Assembly (NCBI GenBank): GCA_934047225.1 | Contig: OW203991.1 | Span: forward strand, 9,486,001-9,550,000 | DNA from: Ypsolopha sequella | Taxonomy: Eukaryota; Arthropoda; Insecta; Lepidoptera; Ypsolophidae | DNA length: 64,000 nt | Direction of reading: 5' to 3' | Shown here: positions 45,803 through 56,373 of the stretch, piece by piece | Numbering within the stretch: the stretch's first letter is position 1 | Layout of the letters: the number at the start of each line of letters is the position of its first letter | Made by a program: the position numbers and the translations under genes | The notes under the pieces: generated by a model | The model's database searches: none | What the model saw: the letters and a program-made list of their open reading frames with translations, nothing else | What the model was told of the DNA's origin: nothing

Positions 45803-46105
45803 TTAGCTTTTACCCGCAGCTTCGCTTGCGTGGAAGTGTCTTTGATAATGTGATCAACAACACCCTTTACAGACAACTAGCCTTTCGCCTGCGACTCAAC
45901 CCGCTTTTTTTTAATTTTTGCCTCGTTTTCAGTTTGGCGGTTATTTTATCGAAACCCCTTATAGCCAGGTTATAGTGACCAGAAAGTATAAAGAAAACTG
46001 AATCGAAATCCGTTGAGTGGTTCTCGAGTTAAAACGAAACATACATACTGACAGACAGACAAAAATTGTAAAAAATTTAGTTCTGGCCTCAGTATAATAG
46101 TAATA
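45803..46105 (-). mobile_element. Non-autonomous Helitron, minus strand
   Basis: The minus strand ends CACGCAAGCGAAGCTGCGGG then TAAAAGCTAA and T: a G+C hairpin and CTAA (CTRR) end, with T following. Inside are GACAGACAGACAAAAATT and TGAGTGGTTCTCGAGTT blocks of a kind familiar from lepidopteran Helitrons. The 5' end is not resolved; I placed it near the TATAATAGTAAT block. Confidence 0.6.
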
Positions 46106-47272
46106 ATTAAAAATTTTGCAAAAATATTAAATGTACAGACACGATTTTTTCCACTTTGATGTCGTTGCCCAGGGCATTATATTCTCTGCCCAGGGGGAGG
46201 CCTTAGAAATAATGCGGAGGTTTGACTTTGACTTTGCCTGGTTCAGTTAAGTAAAATTCGTATCACTTTCAAATTCAATCTAAATTACATGTGTGGCCAT
46301 ACCGAATTCCTATTCCTAAATTGATTAGTAATTCTATACATAAGTCAGTCAAAGATTACCTTAATCTTAATTTGATCGGTTTAATTGGATAAAGCAAATT
46401 GGTACAAACGCCAACGATGCCGTTGTCTGTAATATCCTACTCGTAAGTGGAGTGCCGGTCTACCGCGTAACTCGTTGGTGTTGGTAATGAGCTTCAGTCA
46501 TTTCAGTTTGACGTGCGTGCGATGACGCCCGCCTAATATGTCATTTCTTTTGCACGCCCGTCAAACTTAACTGACTGAAGCCAATTACGTACGTCACCGA
46601 GCTACGCGGTAGACCCCCTAATGAGTATTAATTAATTATATAATTCATTTATTTAATTCATTTAAGAGATTAAATTTCATTTGAATATTAATCCTTAGAG
46701 TCTAAAATACTGTTTGTTTACCTATAGGTACAAAGTTAAATAAAAAATAGGCAAAAAAAATTACATTCAAAAAACATGTTTTTAAATATAAAAATAAATA
46801 TTTAGCAAAAATATATCATAAATCCATATATATTAATGTCAACAAATTGAAACATTATCTACAATAATTCGTCTACTTCGTAAAAGCACTTCTCTAATAG
46901 GAACTGTCGTAGCTTCGTTTTGAACAAAGTGTCGCTCGTAATTACCTTTAACTTAGTTGGCAACTTGTTAAATACTTAGAGCAATTGATTGATAACTTGT
47001 TGAATGCTTAAAAATATCTAACTTTGGTCAAATATTACTTACATGTCCTTACATCGAGAGGCCAGCCTTAATTCCCGTTAATTAATAAATTTTAGCGAAA
47101 CCTATTCCAATGTGTTTACAATACTACTTACAAAAATCTCTGTATTTTGATTTTTATAATGCCTGTTTTATTTTGTTTATTCGGTTGAGTAATTAATTTG
47201 TATACGTATTTATTTTTCACTGCAATGTTAGTTTTAGTTTCGAAAATTAAATCTCATATACATATCCTTATA
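46106..47272. other. Intergenic DNA with one MITE
   Basis: Outside the MITE at 46457-46617 nothing is recognised. AT-rich. Confidence 0.45.
46457..46617. mobile_element. Foldback MITE, family F, second copy
   Basis: Left CGGTCTACCGCGTAACTCGT, right GAGCTACGCGGTAGACCCCC. The inner arms TGGTAATGAGCTTCAGTCA..TCAGTTTGACG and GTCAAACTTAACTGACTGAA are inverted. The first copy is nested in the element at 16488. Confidence 0.8.
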
Positions 47273-47280
47273 GACTAACT

Positions 47281-47521
47281 CAGTGGCGTGCACAGAACTT
47301 TTTGCTGGAAAATCAAACAATTGGTCAAGAACAACAATTTAAAAAATATAAAAATAATTAAATAACACTTTGAAAAAAAAAAATTGTGTGACGCTAGGGT
47401 AGACATTTCCTATACAAACTTTTTTTTTTCAAAGTGATAATTAAATTTTTTCATATTTTTTTTATTGTTATTCTTGACCAATTGCTTGCTTTTCCAGCAA
47501 AAAGTTCTGTGCACGCCACTG
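47281..47521. mobile_element. hAT-type MITE with perfect 8-bp target duplication
   Basis: The ends CAGTGGCGTGCACAGAACTT then TTTGCTGG are matched by the complement at the right end (AAAAGTTCTGTGCACGCCACTG). Both sides carry GACTAACT (47273-47280 and 47522-47529), an 8-bp duplication typical of hAT transposons. The second copy, 59089-59337, also has a perfect 8-bp duplication. It inserted at the 3' terminus of the Helitron at 47528, duplicating two bases of it. Confidence 0.93.
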
Positions 47522-47527
47522 GACTAA

Positions 47528-48024
47528 CTAGCTTTTTCCCGCGGCTTCGCCCGCGTTGATTAAGTTTTTGTATAGTCGTATTGAATCTGTAAATATTTTT
47601 CAAACCATTAATTTTTAGTGCGTAGTTGACCTGACTCTGGTTTGGAGTATTTGGAGTGTTTTTGGTGCTCATCATCTCTAATTTGATCCCCGTGTAAAGT
47701 GTCTTTGGCGAGGCCGAAGACCAAGACTAGTTTCCACCTTAATCCTTTGCTAATGTGTCTTTGGCGGTCTTTGATAACTTGTTTATTCCCCTATTAAAGT
47801 ATTTTTGGCGAGGCTGAAGGCTGAGCCGCTTCCCTGAACGACACTATTTCTTGTTCCCACAGGAACTGATTTATGGGATAAAAAGTAACCTATGTCCTAT
47901 TTCAGGTATAGAACTACAATATGCAAAGTTTCAGCTCAATCAGTTCAATAGTTACGGCGTAAAGGAGTAACAAACATCTATCTATACATCCATCCAAATT
48001 TTCGCATTTATAATATTAGTGAGA
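47528..48024 (-). mobile_element. Non-autonomous Helitron, complete, minus strand
   Basis: The minus strand starts TCTCACTAATATTATAAATG with A before it and ends CGCGGGCGAAGCCGCGGGAA then AAAGCTAG with T after it. This is a TC start, a 3' G+C hairpin and a CTAG end between A and T, the full Helitron signature. It is 497 bp and has no Rep or helicase. Internal phrases TTAGTGCGTAGTTGACC, AAAAGTAACCTATGTCC and CAATAGTTACGGCGTAAAG are typical of moth elements. The 74-codon minus frame at 47451-47675 spans its end and is not a gene. Confidence 0.88.
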
Positions 48025-48111
48025 TGAGATGAGATAAACATCGTAGTTTGACATGACTGAAAGTAAAATTTCGATCTAAATTTTAAGGGATCGCTACAGC
48101 AGGGACTAGAA

Positions 48112-48186
48112 CAGAAAAACCAGCCCGTGCGAGTCAGACTTGGGCACTCCATATCACCACACAATACGGGTACGTAACCCTAAAAA
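48112..48186 (+). repeat. GGGTTCCG-family repeat, internally deleted
   Basis: AAAACCAGCCCGTGCGAGTC then AGACTTGGGCAC joined directly to ACGGGTACGTAACCCTAAAA. Both outer ends are kept and the middle is lost. Confidence 0.65.
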
Positions 48187-49159
48187 TAAGGAAAATAATT
48201 ATACTTGCAGTTAGTTCCACAAGACCAACTTAACTTGACACTTATAAAATCTATCAAAGTCTATGTATCTAAAGGGTCTAATTAAGTTGGACATTTAACT
48301 TCCTAAATTAAATATTTTTAATTTTTTATATTTTTCTCCTATGCGTGTGCTATAAGAACTACCTGTTATCGAAATTTTTAGTTTCTAAGTCAACTGAAAG
48401 TGCCTTATAATTTTTGATTGACTACCTTGCGAGTGTCAAAAATTTGTATGAAATTGATTATGTAAAAAGTGTAATAACTATTTTCGCGTCGAGTTATCGT
48501 ATGAGCTTGATTTTCTTACAGCACCATGGTAGCGTAGACTTTTGTAGGAAGTATCAGTTAGAACTTGATACGAGGCCCGAGCAAAAGGGTCGTGACAAAG
48601 TGAGAGAACGACGGACAGCAAAGTGATCCTATAAGGTTCCGATTTTTTATTTTTAAGTAAACCTTAAAATGGGAACATCAATTACATATTAATATTTTAT
48701 TTTTATTTGAATGCGATCAAAATTCTATTACAAATCAAATTCTCTGAAAAAATTTGTATTGATCGGTTTCGAACTTGTTTCTCTGCTATCGTAGGCGACT
48801 TATCCAAGAAATATATTCTTCAAGAAATATATAAGCACGAGATGATAAGTGAAAGAATAAAATATAACGGAGTCAAGTAAAATTTGAGTTAGACCTGACT
48901 TCTTCCGGGTAAAGACTAAGATGAAAAAGAATTTGGAATATAAAATCGATTATAGCCATGTAAGAGTATTATATGCATGTTATTACAACACTAGTATAGA
49001 TATTGTCTACATCTACTACGTTGAGGTCATTTAGTAATGTGTCGAATTGATAGTTGTGGAGGAAACAAGAGAGAAGATAAATAAATTGGTGAAAACCCTC
49101 TCATCATTGTCTTTTGAGAAAATATAAACACCTTATCAGGGAATCAAGGTGGTTTTTTG

Positions 49160-49290
49160 GATGTAGACCATCCTTGGGTTTAATATTTGTATTATTATTT
49201 GTATATACTAACACGTATAAGAGCTGTAGCTGTAGACCTCTGCGACAGACCGACGGACAGACAGACAGCGGCTTAGTGGTTCCCATTTAT
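49160..49290 (+). repeat. GGGTTCCG-family repeat fragment
   Basis: GACCATCCTTGGGTTTAATA at the left and GACAGACCGACGGACAGACA then GACAGCGGCTTAGTGGTTCC at the right match 31815-32019. Confidence 0.6.
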
Positions 49291-49590
49291 CACTCTTCGT
49301 GTGTATGGAAGCCTAAATATGATATCGTGAGTGAGATGAGGCCATAGTAAACATATTTTTTTAAATCTCCACATAGCTGTACTGGAGCTGTACTTATATT
49401 ATGCGTACGACATTTTTTAATGGTTACATTACAACCCACATTAATTAGGTAACAATTATAGTTCTACATCGAGTCACACTCAATTGTTGGGTTCACGACG
49501 GGTCAAATGCACTACCGTGCAAGAAACAAACTTAAGGCGGCACAAGGGACTTCACTTGCAAGAATAGGCAATTTTGAGTAAATTTAAATT

Positions 49591-49665
49591 ACTCACGCCT
49601 TTCCTCCAAAGGGGTAGAGACTACGGATTTCCATCTGCTATGATACTTACACACCTCTTTCATCG
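49591..49665 (-). pseudogene. Retroelement C-terminal relic (SAYPSG type), third copy
   Basis: The minus strand reads MKEVCKYHSRWKSVVSTPLE then ERRE and a stop. RWKSVVS matches the copies at 14877 and 36690. One codon lost in the AYPSG part changes the frame. Very short. Confidence 0.5.
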
Positions 49666-50514
49666 AAGTCTTTAATATAAAGGTGCTTCTGACTTGGCCC
49701 TTTTTGGGTCAATTTGTCGTTGTTTTTTTTTGTCGTGTATTTGTTGTTTTTTAAATAAAACATTTCGAATATTTCAAAGAGTGAAAAATTTTTTAATTTT
49801 TAAATATGAAAAAGGATGAATTTTTTCGGCTTTCTGAATACACCAAATCGAGTCAATTGATGGAAAAAATGGATGACAATAATTTTTTGGCTTTGTATGT
49901 CTTGTTGTTTTTTCTTTTCACCTGATGACGATGGTCATACTGAAATAAAGCTTAAAATTTTCATAATTTTTGTATATATTTATTAAGACACCTAAAAATA
50001 AAAAGTTCGTGCGTTGGTGCCACGGATTACCCACAGAGAAATTTCAATTTGTTTTTGTGGATCAAAAGTTCCATTTTGGTCTATAAACGGCTGACAGCAG
50101 TGGGTGATAACGATGATAATTTGACTACACTTGACATTTTGGATTCAGTGATGACAAGGACGAAACATATTTACCAGAAACAAAAAGTTGCTTGTTGTTA
50201 TCAATAATTTTTGGACTGGAAACAGGTACACATGACATGAGTGTAGATAAAGTAGTCTATGAAACTACACATAACTAGGTTTTTAAAACACTCGTGTTTT
50301 TTTTGTGACAATATTTTTTTTTACATTTTCATGAACTGCTTTAATTCGTCTATTGGCAGCCTATAACGAAATCTACCACTTGTAGCAGAACACAATATGC
50401 GAGTAGTTTAGTTAATGAATCTACGCTTAGTTTGCTTTGTGACGTGACGAAGAGTGCATCAAATAAAGTTACAAAAAACTTTTTGTCCTCTCTGTATTTA
50501 AATTATCAGTGACG
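49666..50514. other. Upstream region of the fucosyltransferase gene
   Basis: No repeat family from elsewhere in the window occurs here. A frame around 50140-50205 reads FSDDDKDETYLPETKSCLLL, acidic and protein-like but unrecognised. TATTTAAAT (50495-50503) and an insect initiator-like TCAGT (50506-50510) lie right at the start codon, too close to be a convincing promoter pair, so I do not call one. Confidence 0.45.
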
Positions 50515-51678
50515 ATGACCTTTAGACCAATTTTCTGTGTGTTTTGTGCAGTGGTCGTAGTGTTGTTCACTGTAGAGTATTGTCAACCTGTGGTTAAAAA
50601 AATGAATCAAGATAAATTGATACTGACTTGGGTGCCATTCTTCGCAGACAGTTTCTACGGTTTCGGTCGAGGCGACAACGCAGCCTTCCAAGCGGCTGGA
50701 TGTGACGTCACAGCTTGCCGAATAATTTCCGACCGTGCCTATCTACGCCCCGAGCGATATGCAGCTATCCTGTTCCACGGATTTGAATACTACACCCACG
50801 TTTTTGGATCTCCTAACACCCGCACTCCTAACCAGCTTTATATTTACCTAACATGGGAGCCGCAGCGTCACAGTGAAATTCCATGGTTCCGTTCTGTATT
50901 TTTTAACATGACAATAACGTACCGCCTGGATTCAGACATACCGTGGCCTTATTATTCGATCGTAGACCGCTGGAGTGGCAAGGTCATTGCTCCGTCGATA
51001 AATCCGAACTGGGACTTTTCTGTACCAAAGGAGATAAAAAGTGTGGAAAAGGAAATATTGATGACTGGAAAAGAACGCGTAGCAGCCTGGGTAGCATCGA
51101 ACTGTAACACTGACAGCAACCGTGAACAATATGTTAAGGAACTAAGACTTTATGGAGTAGATATTGACAGCTACGGTAGATGTGGAAACTTCCCTTGCAA
51201 CCGTAATGAGCATGAAGATTGTACTTCGACTATTGCTCAAAAATACTACTTCTACCTCGTTTTTGAGAACTCCTATTGCTTCGATTACGTCACGGAGAAG
51301 CTAGTTATAGCTATGCTTGGAGGTGCAGTGCCTGTTGTATTGAATGGTGCAAATTTGACGAGGTTTTTGCCTCCATGGTCGTACTTGGACGCTCGGAAGC
51401 TTGGTCCAAGGGATTTAGCTGCTAAGATGATGAACCTGATGAGTGATCCATCTTCTTATGAGGAGTTCTTTTGGTGGCGTGCTCGTTATCGCATAAAACG
51501 GAATGATCCGGGAACGGTGGTAAACAATTGGCCTCGAGGACAGCATCCATTTTGTAAATTATGTGCGATTTTACATAGTAAACAACAATTTAAGACGTCT
51601 CGTCGTAAGACTGAAGTACGAGACTGGTGGCATACGATGCCTGATAGTGAAAAACCTGCGTGTTTTTATGAAGACTGA
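50515..51678 (+). CDS. Alpha-1,3-fucosyltransferase (GT10), single exon
   Basis: A Golgi enzyme predicted to transfer fucose from GDP-fucose to N-acetylglucosamine on N-glycans or related glycans. The 387-residue protein has a short cytosolic tip, one membrane anchor (about residues 4-21, hydrophobic Phe/Val/Leu) and a lumenal catalytic domain: type II topology. GT10 landmarks are clear: FNMTITYRLDSDIPWPYYSI (about 130-149), WVASNC (about 192-197), the VDxYGRCG segment (about 215-224), and the fucosyltransferase signature YYFYLVFENSYCFDYVTEK (about 244-262) followed by GGAVPVVLNG. Cysteine pairs and a C-terminal HPFCKLC block fit the family. Potential N-glycosylation sites are NMT and NLT. 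A frame search starts six bases earlier at GTG; the first ATG, at 50515, is the sensible eukaryotic start. There is no frameshift or internal stop, and length is near normal. Lack of introns may mean an old retrocopy or a naturally intronless paralogue; insect FucT-C-like genes are the likely group, but the exact orthologue cannot be settled here. Confidence 0.95.
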   Translation: MTFRPIFCVFCAVVVVLFTVEYCQPVVKKMNQDKLILTWVPFFADSFYGFGRGDNAAFQAAGCDVTACRIISDRAYLRPERYAAILFHGFEYYTHVFGSPNTRTPNQLYIYLTWEPQRHSEIPWFRSVFFNMTITYRLDSDIPWPYYSIVDRWSGKVIAPSINPNWDFSVPKEIKSVEKEILMTGKERVAAWVASNCNTDSNREQYVKELRLYGVDIDSYGRCGNFPCNRNEHEDCTSTIAQKYYFYLVFENSYCFDYVTEKLVIAMLGGAVPVVLNGANLTRFLPPWSYLDARKLGPRDLAAKMMNLMSDPSSYEEFFWWRARYRIKRNDPGTVVNNWPRGQHPFCKLCAILHSKQQFKTSRRKTEVRDWWHTMPDSEKPACFYED

Positions 51679-51795
51679 GGAAGTGCTGATTAAGGCCTTC
51701 GTATAGTGAAGTGTTAACATGTCACATTAGTAAAAACCACTTTGTCGGTATAAAGTGGTAATCTACAGGAGTAATTTTAAGCTTACCATATCACT

Positions 51796-51801
51796 ATTAA
51801 A
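51796..51801 (+). terminator. Candidate polyadenylation signal ATTAAA
   Basis: The first common poly(A) signal variant after the fucosyltransferase stop codon, about 118 bp downstream. It would give a short 3' UTR. No transcript evidence available. Confidence 0.4.
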
Positions 51802-53450
51802 GAAAAATATGATTCTATATTTGATATAAACAATTTTTAATTAAGTGCCCATATTCATTCACTTTCGAATTAATAATCCTCAATTTTTTATTTTTTATTT
51901 CTTTCCTATAACTTACTCCTATAGCTACGACTGCATGGATTGTGTTATTCTTATAAATAGAACTAGCTGATTTCTCGGGATAAAAGGAATCATTTTTGAT
52001 AAATAGGGATCCAATGAATGCTGCTTACAAAAAATTATTACGATTATTATGCAGAATTTAAATTTTTATTCAGAGTTATAAAGCTTGCAAACAAACAGAC
52101 CTACGATTATTAAGGGCACGGGTGACCTGATATTGAGTAGGTACCTGTTTTTGCATCGTGGTTGTTAACAATCAGCCGTGGTTTTTACGACAATCGAAAT
52201 ATCACGCGCTCTCTAAAAACTGAGTTTTTATTAAATAACTTGGATTATAGTAGATATTAAAAAATTAAAAATCCAAATCACTACATCATAAAAAAATGTA
52301 TGTACCGAAAATCCCGGAATCGATACTCGAGAGAGAATCAATAGGATGTCTAAAATATGGTAAAAAGAGGTACAAAAAAATATTTTTTTTGCAGTAAGTA
52401 AATTAATCATTGACGCGATTTGTTCAAAATTACTTCATAAACGTTAGAAGAACATGCTTCATTTGTTATTATTAATGCTAGCCCTTTGAAAAAAACATAG
52501 TTTATCATCTTTTTTCATTCCACCCAAAAGTCGCCCGGGAAATATTGCTATCAGCAATAAGTGCCGCCTTTGTACACAATATCTGTTCTTTATTTAATAA
52601 TGTGTTGTTATTTATGTACGTTAATGTACAAGAAGTGTAATACATAAAAAAAAATTGTTTATATTTTTTTAATAAATATGAATTTCCTGATTATTGCAAC
52701 ATTTGCAACCAACTCATCCAAAGTCTGTAATTTTATTTCTTTTAGGGACAGTGATAAGATTTTGTTTTGCGAAGCATATTTTTACAATGATTTTGATTTT
52801 TATTCAATAAAATATGGGTACCCGTTTTGAATAAAAGTTAAAGCACATGCACGGCACGTTTATTAAAGCGCTCCAACGACTTGTCGTAAACATAAAAATG
52901 GCGTCCCCTAAAATGATCGACGAGCTAATAATGTACCGTCAGCACCGTCAATAGTGCCTGAGCACGAATGGGTAGGAGGAGCAAAATTGGGGAGAGCAAA
53001 AAACAGGCACTTATTTGACAATTATTTCCTATAAGCATTGCTAAGGATGTAGGTATGAAAAATACTTTCCATGATATTCTGCTCAGATATAAAATCTTTC
53101 TTATTGTCATTCTTTGCATAGGATGATGAACTATTTGCATAAAGCGCCGTCTTCTTAGAATTTTGTGACGAAAAATATGTCAATCAATAAAATAAACTAT
53201 AAAAAAATAGTAACTGACGTCAAATTTTACTTCATTCACTATAAAGTTTTAAGTAATTATAGTACGCGTTAGTCACGTCACGATGTTACCGAAATAACAT
53301 AAATGAAATCGTTTCATTTATTAGAGCCTTTGAAAATTCTACGAGAATTTCAATGAAATAAATAAATCATGTAATGATTTATTGCGAGATCCATCGCTTT
53401 GGAAACTCTGAATATTTTAGACAACATTATTTTCTTAGACAAATGAAACA
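51802..53450. other. Intergenic DNA downstream of the fucosyltransferase
   Basis: AT-rich with no repeat shared with the rest of the window and no coding signal. The 71-codon minus frame at 52925-53140 is unremarkable. Confidence 0.45.
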
Positions 53451-53734
53451 GCAGCGGTAGCTCTGGGGTTCAATGCTAGCCTCTCAATCTTGAGATCCAG
53501 GTTCAATCCCCGGTCTGGCATGCACCAATGAGTTTTTCGGAATTTATCTTCATAGTATTTGTTCTTACTAACTTGCTGTACGGTGAAGGAAAACATTGTA
53601 AGGAAACCTGCATGCTCTGAAAAGCTTGTATTTATGCCCGAAGAACGGCGAGGGTTCACCACTCAATTACGCCGGGACGTAAAAATTGTCAGTGAAATAC
53701 GGGTGTACCGAGTGTGGACTGTGACTTGCATTTC
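53451..53734 (+). mobile_element. tRNA-derived SINE
   Basis: The head has an A-box-like GTAGCTCTGGGGTTCAATGC and a good B box in GATCCAGGTTCAATCCCCGG, the two internal pol III promoter elements of a tRNA-derived SINE. The body includes GCATGCACCAATGAG, GTGAAGGAAAACATTGTAAG and AACCTGCATGCTCTGA, shared with the truncated copy at 12228. Small opposed frames (53435-53768) are by-products. The 3' end is cut off by a family C MITE at 53735. Confidence 0.85.
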
Positions 53735-53984
53735 ACAACGTGTAACAGAAAGTTGTAACCATATTTGAAGATCTTATTCAGTCAATGTAATAGAACAACT
53801 TTTTCTATGGGGTCAACCCAGAAATATCAAAAAAAATCTGCCCTTCCATGCATTTCATTCTCCTATGAAGCGAGTAATTTTTTGTTCGATATACACTATT
53901 TGTTCCATAGTAAAAGTTGTTCTAAACCATTGACTGAATAAGCTCTTCAAATATGGTATCACCTTTCTGTTACACCTTGTATAA
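53735..53984. mobile_element. MITE family C, copy 2
   Basis: ACAACGTGTAACAGAAAGTT then GTAACCATATTTGAAGATCT at the left; AGCTCTTCAAATATGGTATC then ACCTTTCTGTTACACCTTGT at the right. More diverged than the copy at 20704 and slightly shorter. It directly follows a SINE. Confidence 0.85.
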
Positions 53985-54257
53985 ATAAATCTCTGACTAT
54001 CGCGGGTAAGCGATTTATCCAGTTTGTTCACCGAGATCTTCAATGCTCTTCTAAATTTTGTAACAACTTGATACACCCGATAGTACATAAATGTACATAT
54101 TGAACTTTCACGAAGGCGTTATGCGTATTTCACGCCAGGTTCTGGAACAGAGATGCCGCTGTTGTCGCTACAATATGTTATGAAATACAAGTTCTCATTA
54201 GAAATACTCATAATAATATCAGTTACAAAAAAATAATGTTTTCGGTTACTGTAGCCG

Positions 54258-54408
54258 ATTCTGAAGGCTTTAATTTTAGTTTTAGTGCTTTCAAAACTAA
54301 AATTACTCCAAAGTAATTTAGCTTCTGTTCCTAGCAATTAAGGACTATTTTGCAAAAAACAATATTTAGTTTTGACAGCACTAAAACTAAAATTAAAGCC
54401 TTCAGAAT
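54258..54408. mobile_element. Foldback MITE (ATTCTGAAGGCTTTAATTTT)
   Basis: ATTCTGAAGGCTTTAATTTT then AGTTTTAGTGCTTTCAAAAC is complemented by the right arm (GTTTTGACAGCACTAAAACT then AAAATTAAAGCCTTCAGAAT) over about 40 bp with one mismatch. It is 151 bp; no other copy in the window. The 72-codon minus frame over it is a by-product. Confidence 0.8.
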
Positions 54409-54859
54409 TTACTCTTTGACGAAAGCCAATCACGTTATTGAAAGTAGATTTTATCAAGATACGTGAAAGTCAGGTTGGTCAACTAGCTAAAAAATTTAAA
54501 TCATGAAGAAACTAAACCCTTATTGGTAGTTGTAGAATAAATTTGTACATTTTTTATGTTTATCTTTTCCTTAGTTTGTGTTGCATTATTATTATTTAAC
54601 AGTTTGAAAACTGTTTATGTGTCTGCCAATTTAAATTGTAAAAAAATCTAGAAGGAATGAAAATATGAGCGGATGAATGAATTAATGTTGCTTGTATGTG
54701 TGTACTTGAATTTTAAGTTTGACTGTGAACAATGTATAATTTTGTGTATTTATTAATAACAATTATCTGGTACCCCGCATTGCTTGCTTAACCGAGTTTG
54801 GGGACCCTATTAACTTAGCTTATTTGCCTCCATGCACGTATAATTTATGCGTATCAAGT
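54409..54859. other. Intergenic DNA, nothing recognised
   Basis: AT-rich spacer between two MITEs. Confidence 0.35.
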
Positions 54860-55165
54860 CTTCGACCAAAATAAAATGAATGGACGTGCCTTGTCTTTAC
54901 AATTTGCTCACTCATAACGAGTCTAAGCAATTGGATATATACTTCAATACCTAATTGATATTTTTATGTTTATTTTGATTTTTGAACTTTGTAAATGCAC
55001 AAGAAGGTATTTTTTCGTCAGTTATTTGGATGACATGTAATAATAAGCGCACGTGTCACTCTTCTAACAAACAGAGACAGAGATGAAGTGAGAGCCGGCG
55101 CTAACTTTACAGACTTCAAAAATCTGTACGCTATGGCCCGTCCATTTATTTTATTTTGGTCGAAG
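54860..55165. mobile_element. MITE with CTTCGACCAAAATAAAATGA ends
   Basis: CTTCGACCAAAATAAAATGA then ATGGACG at 54860 is complemented at the right end (CGTCCATTTATTTTATTTTG then GTCGAAG, ending 55165) with one mismatch over 27 bp. The right half is G+C-richer (AGAGCCGGCGCTAACTTTAC). Confidence 0.75.
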
Positions 55166-56021
55166 TATTAAGTAATAAGTACAGTTAAAGTGGGCCATGC
55201 CGCTCAGCTGCCGTATGCTTTAGGTTTTTATGACGTCCTGATGGCTTTGATCTCAATGTCAACTTTGCACACAACTTTATACATGTCCCCCCTCCCCCCC
55301 ACACCGCACTTCGACCCATCTCTCATCACGAGGTGCAAGATGGCGGCGATGGTTTCAGGTAAAAACTGTTTTCCATGAATCAGTAACTGTTTATATGCTG
55401 TTTATTTATAGAAGAGTGTATAAACTTAGTCTTCTTACGTCTGTATTTCTCTCTTTTTTATTCAAATTATATATACAACTTGCTAAATTTTGCGTAAAAA
55501 CGAGGCAATAATCATGATATCCTGACAGCTATTGTGATGGTATTTCATAAAATTTTGGTTTTTGGGCTGTATAGATACGTGGTTAGATGTCGCGAAATAA
55601 TAAAAATGAAAAAAAATATATAAAGAAAACAAGCTGTTGACTTAATTCATTCAGTTGACATTCAGTTTTTACCTTTTGTATGAATCTCAAGAAAAATCCC
55701 TTTTGTAAAAATTCATGCAAAAAATGATTTGTATTTGTATTAATTCCCAAATAGGGAGCCTATAAAATAATATTATACATTTACTTTGGGTGTGGTTGAT
55801 TTTGTCGCTTGTTCAACATTTTTTATAAAACCTCCATTAGGTATGTTTATATAATATAGCGTAAAAAGTTCTGCTTTCACACCGCTCTCGAGGCAAATCC
55901 ATGAAGCGAGTCGTGACGTATTTAGTTTATGTATGACGTCATGAGTAGCTGTATCGGGAGAGGGTTACATGTAGTTGCGTGATACTATTCATTTCTCCGC
56001 AGGCTAATCCTAAAAGCGTTG
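55166..56021. other. Intergenic DNA with a possible first exon
   Basis: It contains a short run of C (55285-55301) and AAGATGGCGGCGATGGTTTC then AGGTAAAA at 55338-55364, which looks like an initiating ATG followed closely by a splice donor. No downstream exon was identified. Confidence 0.35.
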
Positions 56022-56373
56022 TACAGTGGAGATCACATCAAGCTATACAGTACTACATTAGCCCCTATAGTGAAATATACGACGTGTAACAGAAAGGTGT
56101 AACCATATTTGAAGAGCTTATTCAGTCAATGGTATATAACAACTTTTACTATGAAACAAACCCTGTATTTCGAAGAAAAATTCAACTGTTTCATAGAAAA
56201 ATGCAATGCCCCTCGGGCAAAATGTATGGAAGGCCAGTTTTTTTTTTGAGATTTCAGGGTTGGTTCCATAGTAAAAGTTGTTCTATACCATTGACTGAAT
56301 AAGCTCTTCAAATATGGTAACACCTTATCGGTACAAAGGCCAATGTGTATAGCTTGATGTGATTACCACTGTA
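56022..56373. mobile_element. MITE family D, interrupted copy
   Basis: Left part TACAGTGGAGATCACATCAA..GCCCCTATAG and right part GGTACAAAGGCCAATGTGTA then TAGCTTGATGTGATTACCAC match the two halves of 34206-34320. Between them sits a family C MITE (56077-56330). Confidence 0.88.
56077..56330. mobile_element. MITE family C, copy 3, nested in family D
   Basis: TATACGACGTGTAACAGAAA then GGTGTAACCATATTTGAAGA at the left; TAAGCTCTTCAAATATGGTA then ACACCTTATC at the right. The outer part of the right end is lost. It splits the family D element, so it is younger than that insertion. Confidence 0.88.

Larger units (their letters stand above)
48025..49590. other. Intergenic DNA with GGGTTCCG-family scraps
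   Basis: Fragments at 48112-48186 and 49160-49290 (listed separately) and a decayed one near 48575-48640 (CGACGGACAGCAAAGTGATC). No gene. Confidence 0.45.

Noticed and set aside
50495..50510. TATA box plus initiator for the fucosyltransferase
   Set aside because: TATTTAAAT and TCAGT are only about ten bases apart and sit against the ATG, so they cannot act as a normal core promoter for this start codon.
50509..50514. GTG start six bases upstream for the fucosyltransferase
   Set aside because: Non-ATG starts are exceptional in insects, and an in-frame ATG follows immediately at 50515 with the membrane anchor intact.
53451..53530. Functional tRNA gene
   Set aside because: A and B boxes are present, but the sequence does not form a full cloverleaf and is followed by a SINE body with a second copy at 12228.
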